DNA of 64,000 nt from Bradyrhizobium sp. 149. Its GTDB lineage: Bacteria; Pseudomonadota; Alphaproteobacteria; Rhizobiales; Xanthobacteraceae. Each line of letters opens with the position of its first letter. Position 1 is the first letter of the stretch. The DNA lies in assembly GCF_023073915.1 (NCBI RefSeq), contig NZ_JADPKK010000019.1, positions 248,001 through 312,000 of the forward strand. The letters run 5' to 3'. Both the position numbers and the translations under genes were made by a program. A model generated the notes under the pieces. That model saw only the letters and a program-made list of their open reading frames with translations, made no database searches and was not told the DNA's origin. This document shows positions 35,422 to 43,510 of this stretch, piece after piece.

Positions 35422-35871
35422 GGGATAAACCTTGGTTGGTCCAGGCGCGGAACGTCGAGCCGCGCGACCTGAAGCTGCGTAGGCGGCAAATGGTCCAGCC
35501 GCACGCGTGGTGATTTGATTTGCACGCTCTTTACGCCAAACGCGGGCAAATCACCATGCCTATGACGCATGGCTTTGGTGATGCCGAGAATAAGCTTACT
35601 GGCCAATCCAACCCACTATATCCAGCGTTTTCGGGCCGTTTTGCTGCATATAGCGGGGTTTTGCCCCGAAGCAGCAGATTTTTGCGACCACCTGGCTCAA
35701 ATTGCGCGCATTAGGCGTGCTGGGATGGGCACATGACCTCTCCAAGTCGAGCGGCGTGTGTGGCGACTGCACGCCTTGCGTCGAGATCACAGCCATCGAA
35801 ACGCAAGTCTTGTCGCGGCAGCACGCCGATCCCAAATCGTAGCCCACGAGATAGCAGAATAAGGATGACAC
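35422..35871. other. Intergenic region with a promoter-like box and a hairpin
   Basis: This 450-bp stretch lies between the divergent helicase and cupin genes. CTATAT at 35616-35621 on the plus strand matches a rhizobial -10 and is followed 20 bp later by a nested hairpin and T run (35642-35683). No protein-coding frame looks real. The rest shows nothing I can name. Confidence 0.45.
35642..35683 (+). terminator. Nested hairpin followed by a T run
   Basis: TGCTGC and GCAGCA enclose CGGGG-TTTTG-CCCCG, and GATTTTTG follows. It is a credible intrinsic terminator on the plus strand although no plus-strand gene lies upstream within 2 kb, so it may end a short independent RNA. Confidence 0.5.
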
Positions 35872-36225
35872 ATGGCCGACGGCATATCGCTTGCCGACAA
35901 GCTCGCGACCTTCCAGGATTTCTGGTCGCCGCGCACGATCACGACCTTCAACGATTGCGACGTGATGGTGGTAAAGGTGAAGGGAGAGTTCACCTGGCAC
36001 AAGCACGAGGACACCGACGATTTCTTTCTCGTCCTGAAAGGCCGTTTGGACATCGAATTGCGGGATCGCACGGTGACGCTTGGTCCGGGCGAACTCTATG
36101 TTGTGCCCAAAGGCGTTGAGCATCGCCCGGTGGCACGCGAGAAGGTTCATCTCCTGCTCATCGAGCCGACCGGCACGCCGAACACGGGCGACAAGGCCAC
36201 CGCCGCGGCTCGCAAGCTCGCATAA
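35872..36225 (+). CDS. Cupin-fold protein
   Basis: A 117-residue single-domain cupin. Motif 1 is FTWHKHEDTDDFFLVLKG, with two His and the acidic residues that bind a metal, and motif 2 is LGPGELYVVPKGVEHRPV with the last His ligand. Small stand-alone cupins act as isomerases, dioxygenases or sensors; the substrate is not readable here. The start ATG 35872 is 450 bp from the divergent helicase. Confidence 0.88.
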   Translation: MADGISLADKLATFQDFWSPRTITTFNDCDVMVVKVKGEFTWHKHEDTDDFFLVLKGRLDIELRDRTVTLGPGELYVVPKGVEHRPVAREKVHLLLIEPTGTPNTGDKATAAARKLA

Positions 36226-36244
36226 AGGGCAATTCGCTCGGCGC

Positions 36245-36757
36245 CTAATCCCTGGAGGCGGCCAGCTTGCTGAAGCCGCCGACCAGCCTTGCTCTTGCGC
36301 GCACAAGAGTGTCCCTGGCCGCGCGGCTCAGTGCGCGGATGGCACGCCAGGCGTCGGTGGCCTGCAGCCACGCCTTCACTTCGGAGTACTTGCCGTACGC
36401 CCAGGCAAAAGCCGGAATCCGCATCAGCTTGTCACGCGTGAGCTGAAATAGGCGCTCGACCAGCACGAGCTTGAGCAGTTCACCGACCATGAACGTCACA
36501 GCACCGCTCACGACCTGCCCCGTTGCGGCAAGGTAGGCCGCCACGGGCTTGATCGGCTCCAGGATAATGACGGGTACGGAAAACAAGGCGAGCGAGCAAT
36601 AAGGCGACAGCGATCGGATCCAGCCGCGCAATCGTCTGAAGTCGAAATGCCGCTCGATCCAGCGCGAGATTGGTTTCGCTACGGCCATGAAGACCGCATC
36701 CACCAGGAAGTAGATGGTGGCCGCGATGTAAGTGACCGGCTTCAAAATTCGCTTCAC
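36245..36757 (-). CDS. Hypothetical membrane protein
   Basis: A 170-residue protein with a hydrophobic N-terminal helix (VTYIAATIYFLVDAVFMAVA), a second hydrophobic segment (CSLALFSVPVIILEPIKPV) and a third around TGQVVSGAVTFMVGELLKLVL. The C-terminal 60 residues are basic and helical. No family recognised. Its stop lies 19 bp from the stop of the convergent cupin gene. Confidence 0.72.
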   Translation of the reverse strand: MKRILKPVTYIAATIYFLVDAVFMAVAKPISRWIERHFDFRRLRGWIRSLSPYCSLALFSVPVIILEPIKPVAAYLAATGQVVSGAVTFMVGELLKLVLVERLFQLTRDKLMRIPAFAWAYGKYSEVKAWLQATDAWRAIRALSRAARDTLVRARARLVGGFSKLAASRD

Positions 36758-36867
36758 GATCGTCTCCTACGAACTGAAAGCCGGAACCGGGGCCTAAGTT
36801 TCACCCCGGCGTGAATAACTCGCGGATTTTCAGTGGAACTTTTCGTGCACAGCCCGTCCGCCGCGTC

Positions 36868-37296
36868 TCAGATTTCCGCATACACCTCCAAAAGATTGCC
36901 GTCGGGATCGCGAAAGAACAGCGTCCGGTGCCCAAACGACTGGTTCGTCGGCGGCGACAGCAGCGCAACACCGTGCCGTACGAGCTCGTCCGCGCACGCA
37001 TCGACCTCGGCTGCGGAGACCTTGAATGCCAGTTGCAGCGCGGCGCTGCCCGCTGGCGTCGGCGCATCGGCTGCGGTCCGGCCCGGTTTTGCGAGAGCCA
37101 GCGTGTTGCTGCCCAAGCCGTACTCGATCCAGTTCGGCGACAACTCTCGCAGCAGCGGAAAAGCGAGGACGTCCTCGTAGAAGCGGCGCATCGAGGTCAT
37201 GTCACGCACGAAGATGACGGTGTAGTCGATCGCACGAATGGCGCTGAAGGGCGAGCGCGGGCGTCGGTCTGGTTCGGTTGTGTGTTCTTGCATCAT
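36868..37296 (-). CDS. VOC-family (glyoxalase/dioxygenase fold) protein
   Basis: A 142-residue single VOC domain: AIDYTVIFVRDMTSMRRFYE begins the first beta-alpha-beta module and FGHRTLFFRDPDGNLLEVYAEI ends the second. The terminal Glu in LLEVY is a typical metal ligand. Activity unknown. ATG 37296 or the adjacent ATG 37293 is chosen because codons further upstream come from an intergenic repeat at 37320-37398. Confidence 0.85.
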   Translation of the reverse strand: MMQEHTTEPDRRPRSPFSAIRAIDYTVIFVRDMTSMRRFYEDVLAFPLLRELSPNWIEYGLGSNTLALAKPGRTAADAPTPAGSAALQLAFKVSAAEVDACADELVRHGVALLSPPTNQSFGHRTLFFRDPDGNLLEVYAEI

Positions 37297-37319
37297 GGTG
37301 TCTTCATTCCAAACGCCGG

Positions 37320-37398
37320 TAGCCAGCATGAGCGAAGCGACATGCGGGAAAGCTTCCTCCACAAGCACTCCCGGATATCGCTTCGCTCATCCGCGCTA
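37320..37398. repeat. Palindromic repeat of the GCGAAGCGACAT family, copy 2
   Basis: AGCGAAGCGACATGCGGGA and TCCCGGATATCGCTTCGCTC form the arms. It lies between the VOC gene and the DUF5680 remnant and matches copies at 22207-22279 and 39141-39210. Confidence 0.75.
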
Positions 37399-37412
37399 AA
37401 AAGGTTCGCAAA

Positions 37413-37893
37413 TTATCGCAGCAGGCCGCCACTATAGCGCAGCTCGTAAAGCAGCGCGCCATTCCGTCGCGCAATCGTCTCGATGCCGTGGAAGCGATCG
37501 AGCGAGCCTTCGGGCTCGTTGCGGTAGATCATGTCGGCCTGCTCGAGCAGGCGCGGTCCGCGATAGGGCTCCTCGGCACGGACGGCCAGCAGCGCCTGGC
37601 GCAGAAATTTGTAGATCGCGAGGAAGGTGCCTCGATCCGTGATCTCCGCGCCGGCGCCGCCGCTGTAGCTCATCGACCAGATGGCGCGGTCATCCCGGGA
37701 TACGGTCTCCTGCCCGACGAAGAACCCCATCCCGAAATAGATATCGCGATAGGCATAAGCCGGCGCGCGATGCTCCAGCTGCCTGGAGCCGGCGAGCAGT
37801 GGCGTGGCCACGGTGGCGTCGTCGTCCAGGCCTGCAGGTGCGGCGCTTGGCTTCGACCAGAAACGCTGCGAGATCGTGCGGGATTGATGCCAT
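37413..37893 (-). pseudogene. DUF5680 family protein, frameshifted
   Basis: The start ATG 37893 gives MASIPHDLAAFLVEAKRRT in one frame, and the rest (ATPLLAGSRQLEHRAPAY, YRDIYFGMGFFVGQETV, WSMSYSGG) follows in another. The switch is near 37836. The sequence ACCTGCAGGCCTGG would read RRTYAGLDDD if two bases (AC) were restored, matching the expected DUF5680 pattern. The start lies 3 bp after the stop of the upstream dehydrogenase, so the gene was the second cistron of an operon. It is either a recent pseudogene or a sequencing error. Confidence 0.8.
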
Positions 37894-37896
37894 CCC

Positions 37897-39048
37897 CTAC
37901 TCCACCAATTCCGGCCACGGCACGATCGTCGACTTCACCGTCTTCATCGCCATGGCGTCCCTGACCGCCTGCGCGACACCCGCTTCGGTGAACGGATAGA
38001 TCGTCTGCATCTTCAGCCAGGGATATTTGCCTGCCGTGCGATAGAGCATGTCGACGCCGAGCGGCAGATCATTGCCGGTAAAGCCCCAGGATCCCAGCAC
38101 ATTGAGATCCTTGGTGCAGATGCGGTGCCATGAGGTCTCGATCGAGCCGGCGTCGGTGAACTGTCCCATCTCGACATAGGTGCCGCCGTCGCGCAGCATC
38201 TCGATGCCTTCGGGGCCGGCGCTCGGATGGCCCGAGCAATCCATCACCAGATCGGCGCCGAAACCGCCGACGATCTCGCGCACGCGCGCGATGCGATCTT
38301 GCGGCGATTTGATCTCCTCGATGTTGACAGTCGCCTCGGCACCGAACTCGCGCGCGAGCTTGAGCCGCGGCTGCTCCGGCGCACCGACGCAGATGACGCG
38401 CCCTGCCCCCATCTCCTGCGCGGCGGCGACCGCGAGAATGCCGATCGGGCCCGAGCCCTGGATCACCACCGTGTCGCCCCAGGAAAAACCGCCGGCGCGG
38501 CTGGCGCGATTGAAGGCGCGGATGCAGGAGGTCAGCGGCTCCGACAGCGCCCCCAGCCGCAGCGACATGTCGTCGGGCAGCTTGTAGATCTTGGTGCCCG
38601 GCAGCATGTCGAGATCGACATAGACATATTCGGCCCAGCCGCCCCACATGTGAGGCGCCTTGTCGAAGCCGAGATAGCGGCCGTAATAGACCGGCGTCAG
38701 GCACTTGTTGGCGGTTTGCGGATAGTGGATGCAATAATAGCAGCGGCCGCAGGGCATCAGCGGCGGGATCATCACTTTCGAGCCGACCGTGAGCGGCTTG
38801 CTCATGAAGTCCTCGGTGAATTCGACGCCGCATTCGACGATGATTCCGCCGAGCTCATGGCCCAGCGTGAACGGCCACGGCAACGGCTTCGGCCAATGTC
38901 CCTTCAGGATGTGCAGATCGGTGCCGCAGACGCCGCACGCACCGACCTTGATCAGCGCGGCCTTTTTGCCGACCTTTGGCCATGACACGCTGCGGATGAC
39001 AGGCTCGCTGCCCGGTCCCGCGTGGGTGCAGACGCGAATCTGGTCCAT
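37897..39048 (-). CDS. Zinc-dependent alcohol dehydrogenase family protein
   Basis: A 383-residue medium-chain dehydrogenase. Catalytic zinc ligands are Cys41 in GVCGTDLH and His64-Glu65 in LGHELGG; a Cys cluster PCGRCYYC with a later Cys forms the structural zinc site. The Rossmann motif is GSGPIGILAVAAA. It probably oxidises an alcohol or polyol with NAD(P). GAGGA upstream sets ATG 39048; the frame upstream is intergenic repeat. The DUF5680 remnant follows 3 bp after its stop. Confidence 0.92.
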   Translation of the reverse strand: MDQIRVCTHAGPGSEPVIRSVSWPKVGKKAALIKVGACGVCGTDLHILKGHWPKPLPWPFTLGHELGGIIVECGVEFTEDFMSKPLTVGSKVMIPPLMPCGRCYYCIHYPQTANKCLTPVYYGRYLGFDKAPHMWGGWAEYVYVDLDMLPGTKIYKLPDDMSLRLGALSEPLTSCIRAFNRASRAGGFSWGDTVVIQGSGPIGILAVAAAQEMGAGRVICVGAPEQPRLKLAREFGAEATVNIEEIKSPQDRIARVREIVGGFGADLVMDCSGHPSAGPEGIEMLRDGGTYVEMGQFTDAGSIETSWHRICTKDLNVLGSWGFTGNDLPLGVDMLYRTAGKYPWLKMQTIYPFTEAGVAQAVRDAMAMKTVKSTIVPWPELVE

Positions 39049-39140
39049 GGCTGTTTCCTCGCTGCCCGTCTGTTGTGATTGAGTGGCGCGGGCTGAAGGG
39101 AAGCGTATGTGAGATGCGTCGGCGTGCCAAGCCGCGGCTC

Positions 39141-39210
39141 GTACCCCCGCATGAGCAAAGCGATATGCGGGGCAGCGTTCCCGGATGTCGCTTCGCTCAT
39201 CCGGACTACC
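39141..39210. repeat. Palindromic repeat of the GCGAAGCGACAT family, copy 3
   Basis: ATGAGCAAAGCGATATGCGG and CCGGATGTCGCTTCGCTCAT are the arms. It lies between the divergent dehydrogenase and MFS genes. Confidence 0.75.
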
Positions 39211-39286
39211 CGCCCCACACACCCAAGTGTCTTGAGCGGCCGGCGGCGAACGTGTAAGGCCCCAAGAGTCCCACCCAGGTGCCCCC

Positions 39287-40534
39287 TTGAATCCCCTCCC
39301 CCAAAATCCCGTCGTCGCGTCCGGCTCGTTCGCGGCGATGAGGTCCGTGCCGTACCGGCTCCAGTTCATGGCTTACGTGCTGGCGATGATGGCGGACAAT
39401 ATCGAGCACGTGATCAGCTATTGGGTGGTGTTCCAGAAATTCCATTCGCCGGCGCTGGCGGGCTTTGCCGTGCTGTCGCATTGGCTGCCGTTCCTATTGT
39501 TCTCGGTCGCGGTCGGCGGGCTCGCCGACCGGTTCGATCCGCGCCGCATCATCCAGTGCGGCATGCTGCTGTTCATCGTGGCCTCGAGCGGATGGGGCTT
39601 CTTCTTCATCACCGATACGATCCAGATGTGGCACGCCATGCTGCTGCTGGTGATCCACGGCTGCGCCGGCGTGTTGTGGCAGACGCCGAACCAGCTCCTG
39701 CTCTACGACCTCGTCGGTCCCGGCGATCTTCCGAGCGCGGTGCGGCTGAACGCGATGGCACGCTATCTCGGCATTTTGGTCGGGCCTGCCGTCGGCGGCA
39801 TCATCATGCTCACGCTCGGCACCTCGCATGGCATCATCTTCAACACGCTGTTCTATCTGCCCATGCTGCTGTGGCTGTTCTGGGCGCCGGTGCGCGACAA
39901 CAGCGTGGCCGTGCGGCGCTTCGCCGTGCGCGGCCTTGCCGACATCATGCTGACCATCCGCGCCATCGGCACGCAGCCGGTGCTGACGGCGATGACATGG
40001 CTTGCCGGTCTCACCTCCTTCATGATCGGCAATGCCTATCACGCCCAGATGCCGGGCTATGCCGGCGATCTCGGCCATGGCGATCCCGGCGTCTCCTACA
40101 GCGTGCTGCTCGCGGCCGATGCCGGCGGTGCGCTGCTGGCCGGCATTGCGCTGGAATCCTGGGGACGCCTCAAGGGAACGCCGCGCACTGCGATCATTCT
40201 CGCGATGCTCTGGAGCGTGGCGCTGCTCGGCTTTGCTGTGATGCGGATCTATCCGGTCGCGATCGTGCTGCTGTTCCTTGCGGGCTTCTTCGAGCTGTCG
40301 TTCAACACCATGGCGCAGGCCTTGGTGCAGCTGAACGCGCCGCCCGACATCCGCGGCCGCGTCGTCGGCCTCTACAACATGGCAGGGCTCGGCATGCGGG
40401 CCTTCAGCGGCATCACCGTCGGACTGTTCGGCGCGGCGATCGGCATCCACTGGTCGCTGGGGCTGTCGGCAGCGGTGCTGCTGGCGCTGCTGTGTCTGCT
40501 CTATCAGCGCGCGACAAGGAAGGCGGCCGGTTGA
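39287..40534 (+). CDS. MFS transporter (EntS/MFS_3 type)
   Basis: A 415-residue protein with about twelve helices. SVPYRLQFMAYVLAMMADNI opens helix 1, and GGLADRFDPRRII is the MFS motif A. The group includes siderophore and drug exporters. TTG 39287 is kept because family members begin just before the first conserved basic motif; ATG 39338 is an alternative. The next MFS gene starts 52 bp downstream on the same strand, so the two may be one transcript. Confidence 0.85.
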   Translation: MNPLPQNPVVASGSFAAMRSVPYRLQFMAYVLAMMADNIEHVISYWVVFQKFHSPALAGFAVLSHWLPFLLFSVAVGGLADRFDPRRIIQCGMLLFIVASSGWGFFFITDTIQMWHAMLLLVIHGCAGVLWQTPNQLLLYDLVGPGDLPSAVRLNAMARYLGILVGPAVGGIIMLTLGTSHGIIFNTLFYLPMLLWLFWAPVRDNSVAVRRFAVRGLADIMLTIRAIGTQPVLTAMTWLAGLTSFMIGNAYHAQMPGYAGDLGHGDPGVSYSVLLAADAGGALLAGIALESWGRLKGTPRTAIILAMLWSVALLGFAVMRIYPVAIVLLFLAGFFELSFNTMAQALVQLNAPPDIRGRVVGLYNMAGLGMRAFSGITVGLFGAAIGIHWSLGLSAAVLLALLCLLYQRATRKAAG

Positions 40535-40586
40535 CTCTCGTCCCGCCCCACCGCACCTTCGAAAGAGGGCTTGGGGAGATGAGGCA

Positions 40587-41753
40587 TTGCGCAATCGCTG
40601 GGGCATTCTTGCGATCCTGTTCGTCGTGCGCCTCACCATCGCGTTCCAGTTCCAGAGCGTGGCCGCGGTCGCGCCGCTGCTGCAACAGAGTTTTGGCGTC
40701 GGGCTCGCCGATATCGGCATCCTGATCGGGCTCTATTTCACGCCGGGCATCGTGCTGGCGCTGCCGGGCGGCGCGATTGGCCGGACCCTTGGCGACAAGC
40801 CCACCACGATCGTAGCGCTGCTGCTGATGACGGCGGGCAGCCTTGTCATGGCCACGACCGACGTCTGGGGCTGGCAGCTGGCGCGCCGGCTCGCCTCCGG
40901 CGCCGGCGGCGTGCTGCTGACCGTGCAGCTCACCAAGATGGGCACCGACTGGTTTGCGGGTAAGGAGATCGCCACCGCGATGGCCATCTTCGTCAACTCC
41001 TGGCCGGCGAGCGTTGCGATCTCGCTCCTGGTGCTGCCGGCGATCGGCACCGCCTATGGCGCGGGCGCCGTGTTCCTCGCGGCCGGCGCGCTGACCGCGA
41101 TCGGCATTGTGCTGATCACGCTCTACCGGCCGCCGCCGGGAGCAACCGCCAGCGCGGCCGGCTCCGGGCAGCTCGATCCGCTCGCTCTCTTGGCGGTGAT
41201 CGTCGCAGGCGCGATCTGGGGCCTCTATAATGTCGGCTTCGCCATGATCTTCTCGTTCGGCCCGTCGCTGCTCGCCGAGCGCGGCTGGAGCATCGCCGCG
41301 GCGGGATCGGCGATCAGCCTCGTGATGTGGCTGTCGGTGATCTCGGTGCCGGCAGGCGGCTATCTCGCCGATCGCTTCAAGCGGCCCTTCGTGCTGGCGA
41401 TCGCAGCCAGCCTCGTGGTTGCCGGGCTGCTGGCCTGGCTGACCCGGTCCGACGCCGTGATCACGATCCTCGTCCTGATCGGCCTGATCGGCGGCCATCC
41501 AGCCGGCCCGATCATGAGCCTGACCGCCCGCGTGCTCGTGCCGGAAACGAGGGCAATCGGGATGGGCGTGTTCTACACTCTCTTCTATGCCGCGATGATG
41601 CTGGGACCGGCGGTGGCAGGCCGGCTCGCCAAATCGGCCGGCACTGCCGCGGTCGCGCTCGACCTCGGCGCGCTGACGGTGCTGGCCTGCCCGCCACTGA
41701 TGTGGCTTTTCGAACGCATTGTGTCTGTTCGTCATCGCCGCGCCCGATCCTAA
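40587..41753 (+). CDS. MFS transporter (CynX/NNP-like)
   Basis: A 388-residue twelve-helix transporter. FQSVAAVAPLLQQSFGVG and GLYFTPGIVLALPGGAIG are in helices 1-2 and the loop GGAIGRTLGDKPTTI is motif A. It resembles CynX-type anion or drug transporters; substrate unknown. The start is TTG 40587; a nearby ATG at 40579 is out of frame. It follows the first MFS gene closely. Confidence 0.82.
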   Translation: MRNRWGILAILFVVRLTIAFQFQSVAAVAPLLQQSFGVGLADIGILIGLYFTPGIVLALPGGAIGRTLGDKPTTIVALLLMTAGSLVMATTDVWGWQLARRLASGAGGVLLTVQLTKMGTDWFAGKEIATAMAIFVNSWPASVAISLLVLPAIGTAYGAGAVFLAAGALTAIGIVLITLYRPPPGATASAAGSGQLDPLALLAVIVAGAIWGLYNVGFAMIFSFGPSLLAERGWSIAAAGSAISLVMWLSVISVPAGGYLADRFKRPFVLAIAASLVVAGLLAWLTRSDAVITILVLIGLIGGHPAGPIMSLTARVLVPETRAIGMGVFYTLFYAAMMLGPAVAGRLAKSAGTAAVALDLGALTVLACPPLMWLFERIVSVRHRRARS

Positions 41754-41815
41754 CGCGGCATTAACCCTGTGCACCTTAGGGTCGTCCCGGACTCCGCCAG
41801 GCGGGGGGTCGGGTT

Positions 41816-42433
41816 GTGAAAATGGCGTTGGCGAACAAAAAATTTCTTCCGGCCGCCGAGGAACGTCGGCGTTTCCAGCGGGTGAAGGTTCACCTGCTCG
41901 GCCGCTACATGCTGCCGGACCGCCGTGAATTCCCCTGCCAGGTGATCAACATGTCGCCGGGAGGGCTGGCACTGCTGGCCCCCGGCATCGGCAATGTCGG
42001 CGACCGCGTGGTCGCCTATCTCGACCATATCGGCCGTGTCGAGGGCAAGATCACCCGCATCATCGACAATGGCTTCGCCATGACGGTCGGTGCGACGCCG
42101 CGAAAGCGTGACAAGCTCGCGGCACAGCTGACCTGGCTCGCCAACCGCGACATCCTCAATTTGCCGGAAGACCGCCGCCACGACCGTATCGTGCCGCGCA
42201 ACCCGATCGCGGTGCTGACGCTCGAGGACGGCACCAAGATGACCTGCCGCATCATCGACCTCTCGCTGTCGGGCGCGGCGATTGCCGCCGAGAACCGCCC
42301 CCCGCTGAAATCGACGGTTCTGCTCGGCCGGGTCCAGGGCCGCGTGGTCCGAAACCTCGAAGACGGCTTCGCCCTCGAGTTCACGCACTCGCAGCCGATC
42401 GAGACTCTCGAAGAGAGCGTTACCGCGCGGTAA
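41816..42433 (+). CDS. Tandem PilZ-domain protein
   Basis: A 205-residue protein with two PilZ-like domains. The first has ERRRFQRVKVHLLGRY with NMSPGGLAL; the second has DRRHDRIVPRNP with IDLSLSGAAIA, close to the RxxxR and (D/N)xSxxG c-di-GMP-binding motifs. It is likely a c-di-GMP effector affecting motility, adhesion or polysaccharide. GTG 41816 follows a GGGGGG run and is used; ATG 41822 is also possible. A terminator follows at 42471-42505. Confidence 0.85.
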   Translation: MKMALANKKFLPAAEERRRFQRVKVHLLGRYMLPDRREFPCQVINMSPGGLALLAPGIGNVGDRVVAYLDHIGRVEGKITRIIDNGFAMTVGATPRKRDKLAAQLTWLANRDILNLPEDRRHDRIVPRNPIAVLTLEDGTKMTCRIIDLSLSGAAIAAENRPPLKSTVLLGRVQGRVVRNLEDGFALEFTHSQPIETLEESVTAR

Positions 42434-42763
42434 AGCGCGAGGGCGCCAAAACCACTGTATTTCAAGCCTGAAGGCGGCCTCCGCGATGCGGACGCTGCCT
42501 TTTTCATGGGTCATGACGAGCCTCGTGCGGGTTAACGCGGGGGCTGCGGGCGCGTGCAAACACCGGTTCCGTCAGCATTTCCGCGTTAATCGATAAAATT
42601 TGAATCAATTCCAGTCGTATCGAATTTTATTCGATTTTGACTCAAGTATAGATCGAATTCGCGGCGCCTTTTACTTGTATTCGACTCGACTTGACTTGGC
42701 TGACTTAGCGGCAACTCAAAAGCTCCCTGCGCAAGGTGGTCCCAACAAGAAACGGGGGCCGCA
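42434..42763. other. Intergenic region with terminator and AT-rich patch
   Basis: This 330-bp stretch holds the PilZ terminator (42471-42505), then an unusually AT-rich patch at about 42584-42665. In it, TCGATAAAATTTGA (42590-42603) is nearly the reverse complement of TCGAATTTTATTCGA (42620-42634), and GACT/TCGA motifs recur further on. The patch is a likely promoter/operator for the following exported protein. No gene is seen. Confidence 0.5.
42471..42505 (+). terminator. Rho-independent terminator after the PilZ gene
   Basis: AAGGCGGCCTCCGC, a 3-base loop GAT, and GCGGACGCTGCCTT pair with two internal mismatches, followed by a run of T. It starts 38 bp after the stop. Confidence 0.65.
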
Positions 42764-43390
42764 ATGTTTGATTTCAGGGGACAGGGGAAGGGAATGGCGC
42801 TGGCCGCCATGCTCTTCGGGATGAGCGCGGCAGCGCAGGCCGGCGAAGGCCGTCTGCTCTACGCAAGTCTCGGCGACACCACCCGCGCGCCGATCGGCTG
42901 GGTCGAGTTCTGTGCGGATAATGCCGCTCAGTGCCAGGGCGCGCCAACGCAACCGCGCGACATCGTGATGTCGCAGGCTGCATGGCGCGACCTCGTCAAG
43001 GTCAATCGCTGGGTCAACGAGACCGTCAAGCCTTTGACCGACCAGGAGCACTGGGGCGTGATCGAAAAGTGGTCGCTGCCGTCGGACGGTTACGGCGACT
43101 GTGAAGACTACGTGCTGTTGAAGCGCAAGATGCTGATCGATGCCGGATGGCCGCGCGAGGCCCTGCTCATCACCGTCGTGCGCGACAAGAAGGGCGAAGG
43201 ACACGCGGTGCTGACGGTGAAGACCGACAAGGGCGAGTTCGTTCTCGACAATCAGAACGAGAACGTCGTTGCCTGGACAGAGACCGGCTACCGCTTCGTC
43301 AAGCGCCAGTCGCAGAGCGATCCCAACGTCTGGGTCTCGCTCGGCGATACCAGGCCGGCGGTCTCCACCGCCAGCGCCAGAGATCAGTAG
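42764..43390 (+). CDS. Transglutaminase-like cysteine peptidase (BTLCP, LapG-like)
   Basis: A 208-residue exported protein with a signal peptide ending near residue 26 (SAAAQA). The catalytic triad is Cys113 in YGDCEDY, His147 in EGHAVL and Asp162 in VLDNQN. LapG-type enzymes cut large adhesins in a c-di-GMP-controlled way; no LapD partner or adhesin is adjacent, although a PilZ gene lies upstream. It ends in a strong terminator. Confidence 0.9.
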   Translation: MFDFRGQGKGMALAAMLFGMSAAAQAGEGRLLYASLGDTTRAPIGWVEFCADNAAQCQGAPTQPRDIVMSQAAWRDLVKVNRWVNETVKPLTDQEHWGVIEKWSLPSDGYGDCEDYVLLKRKMLIDAGWPREALLITVVRDKKGEGHAVLTVKTDKGEFVLDNQNENVVAWTETGYRFVKRQSQSDPNVWVSLGDTRPAVSTASARDQ

Positions 43391-43457
43391 AGACAAAGGA
43401 AAGAGATACGCGGCCCGGTCACATCCCCACCCCTCCCCGTCCCAGACCGGTTCGCGC

Positions 43458-43496
43458 GCGGCCAGCCATCCCCCAATGGCTGGCCGCAACTTTTTT
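43458..43496 (+). terminator. Strong Rho-independent terminator
   Basis: GCGGCCAGCCAT and ATGGCTGGCCGC form a perfect 12-bp stem with a 6-base loop, followed by AAC and TTTTTT. It ends the peptidase gene and may also serve the convergent CYTH-CHAD gene. Confidence 0.9.
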
Positions 43497-43510
43497 GGGA
43501 TGCGCTTCGT

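Noticed and set aside
35596..36306. 236-codon frame antisense to the cupin
   Set aside because: Covers the cupin gene in reverse, with no domain or start context.
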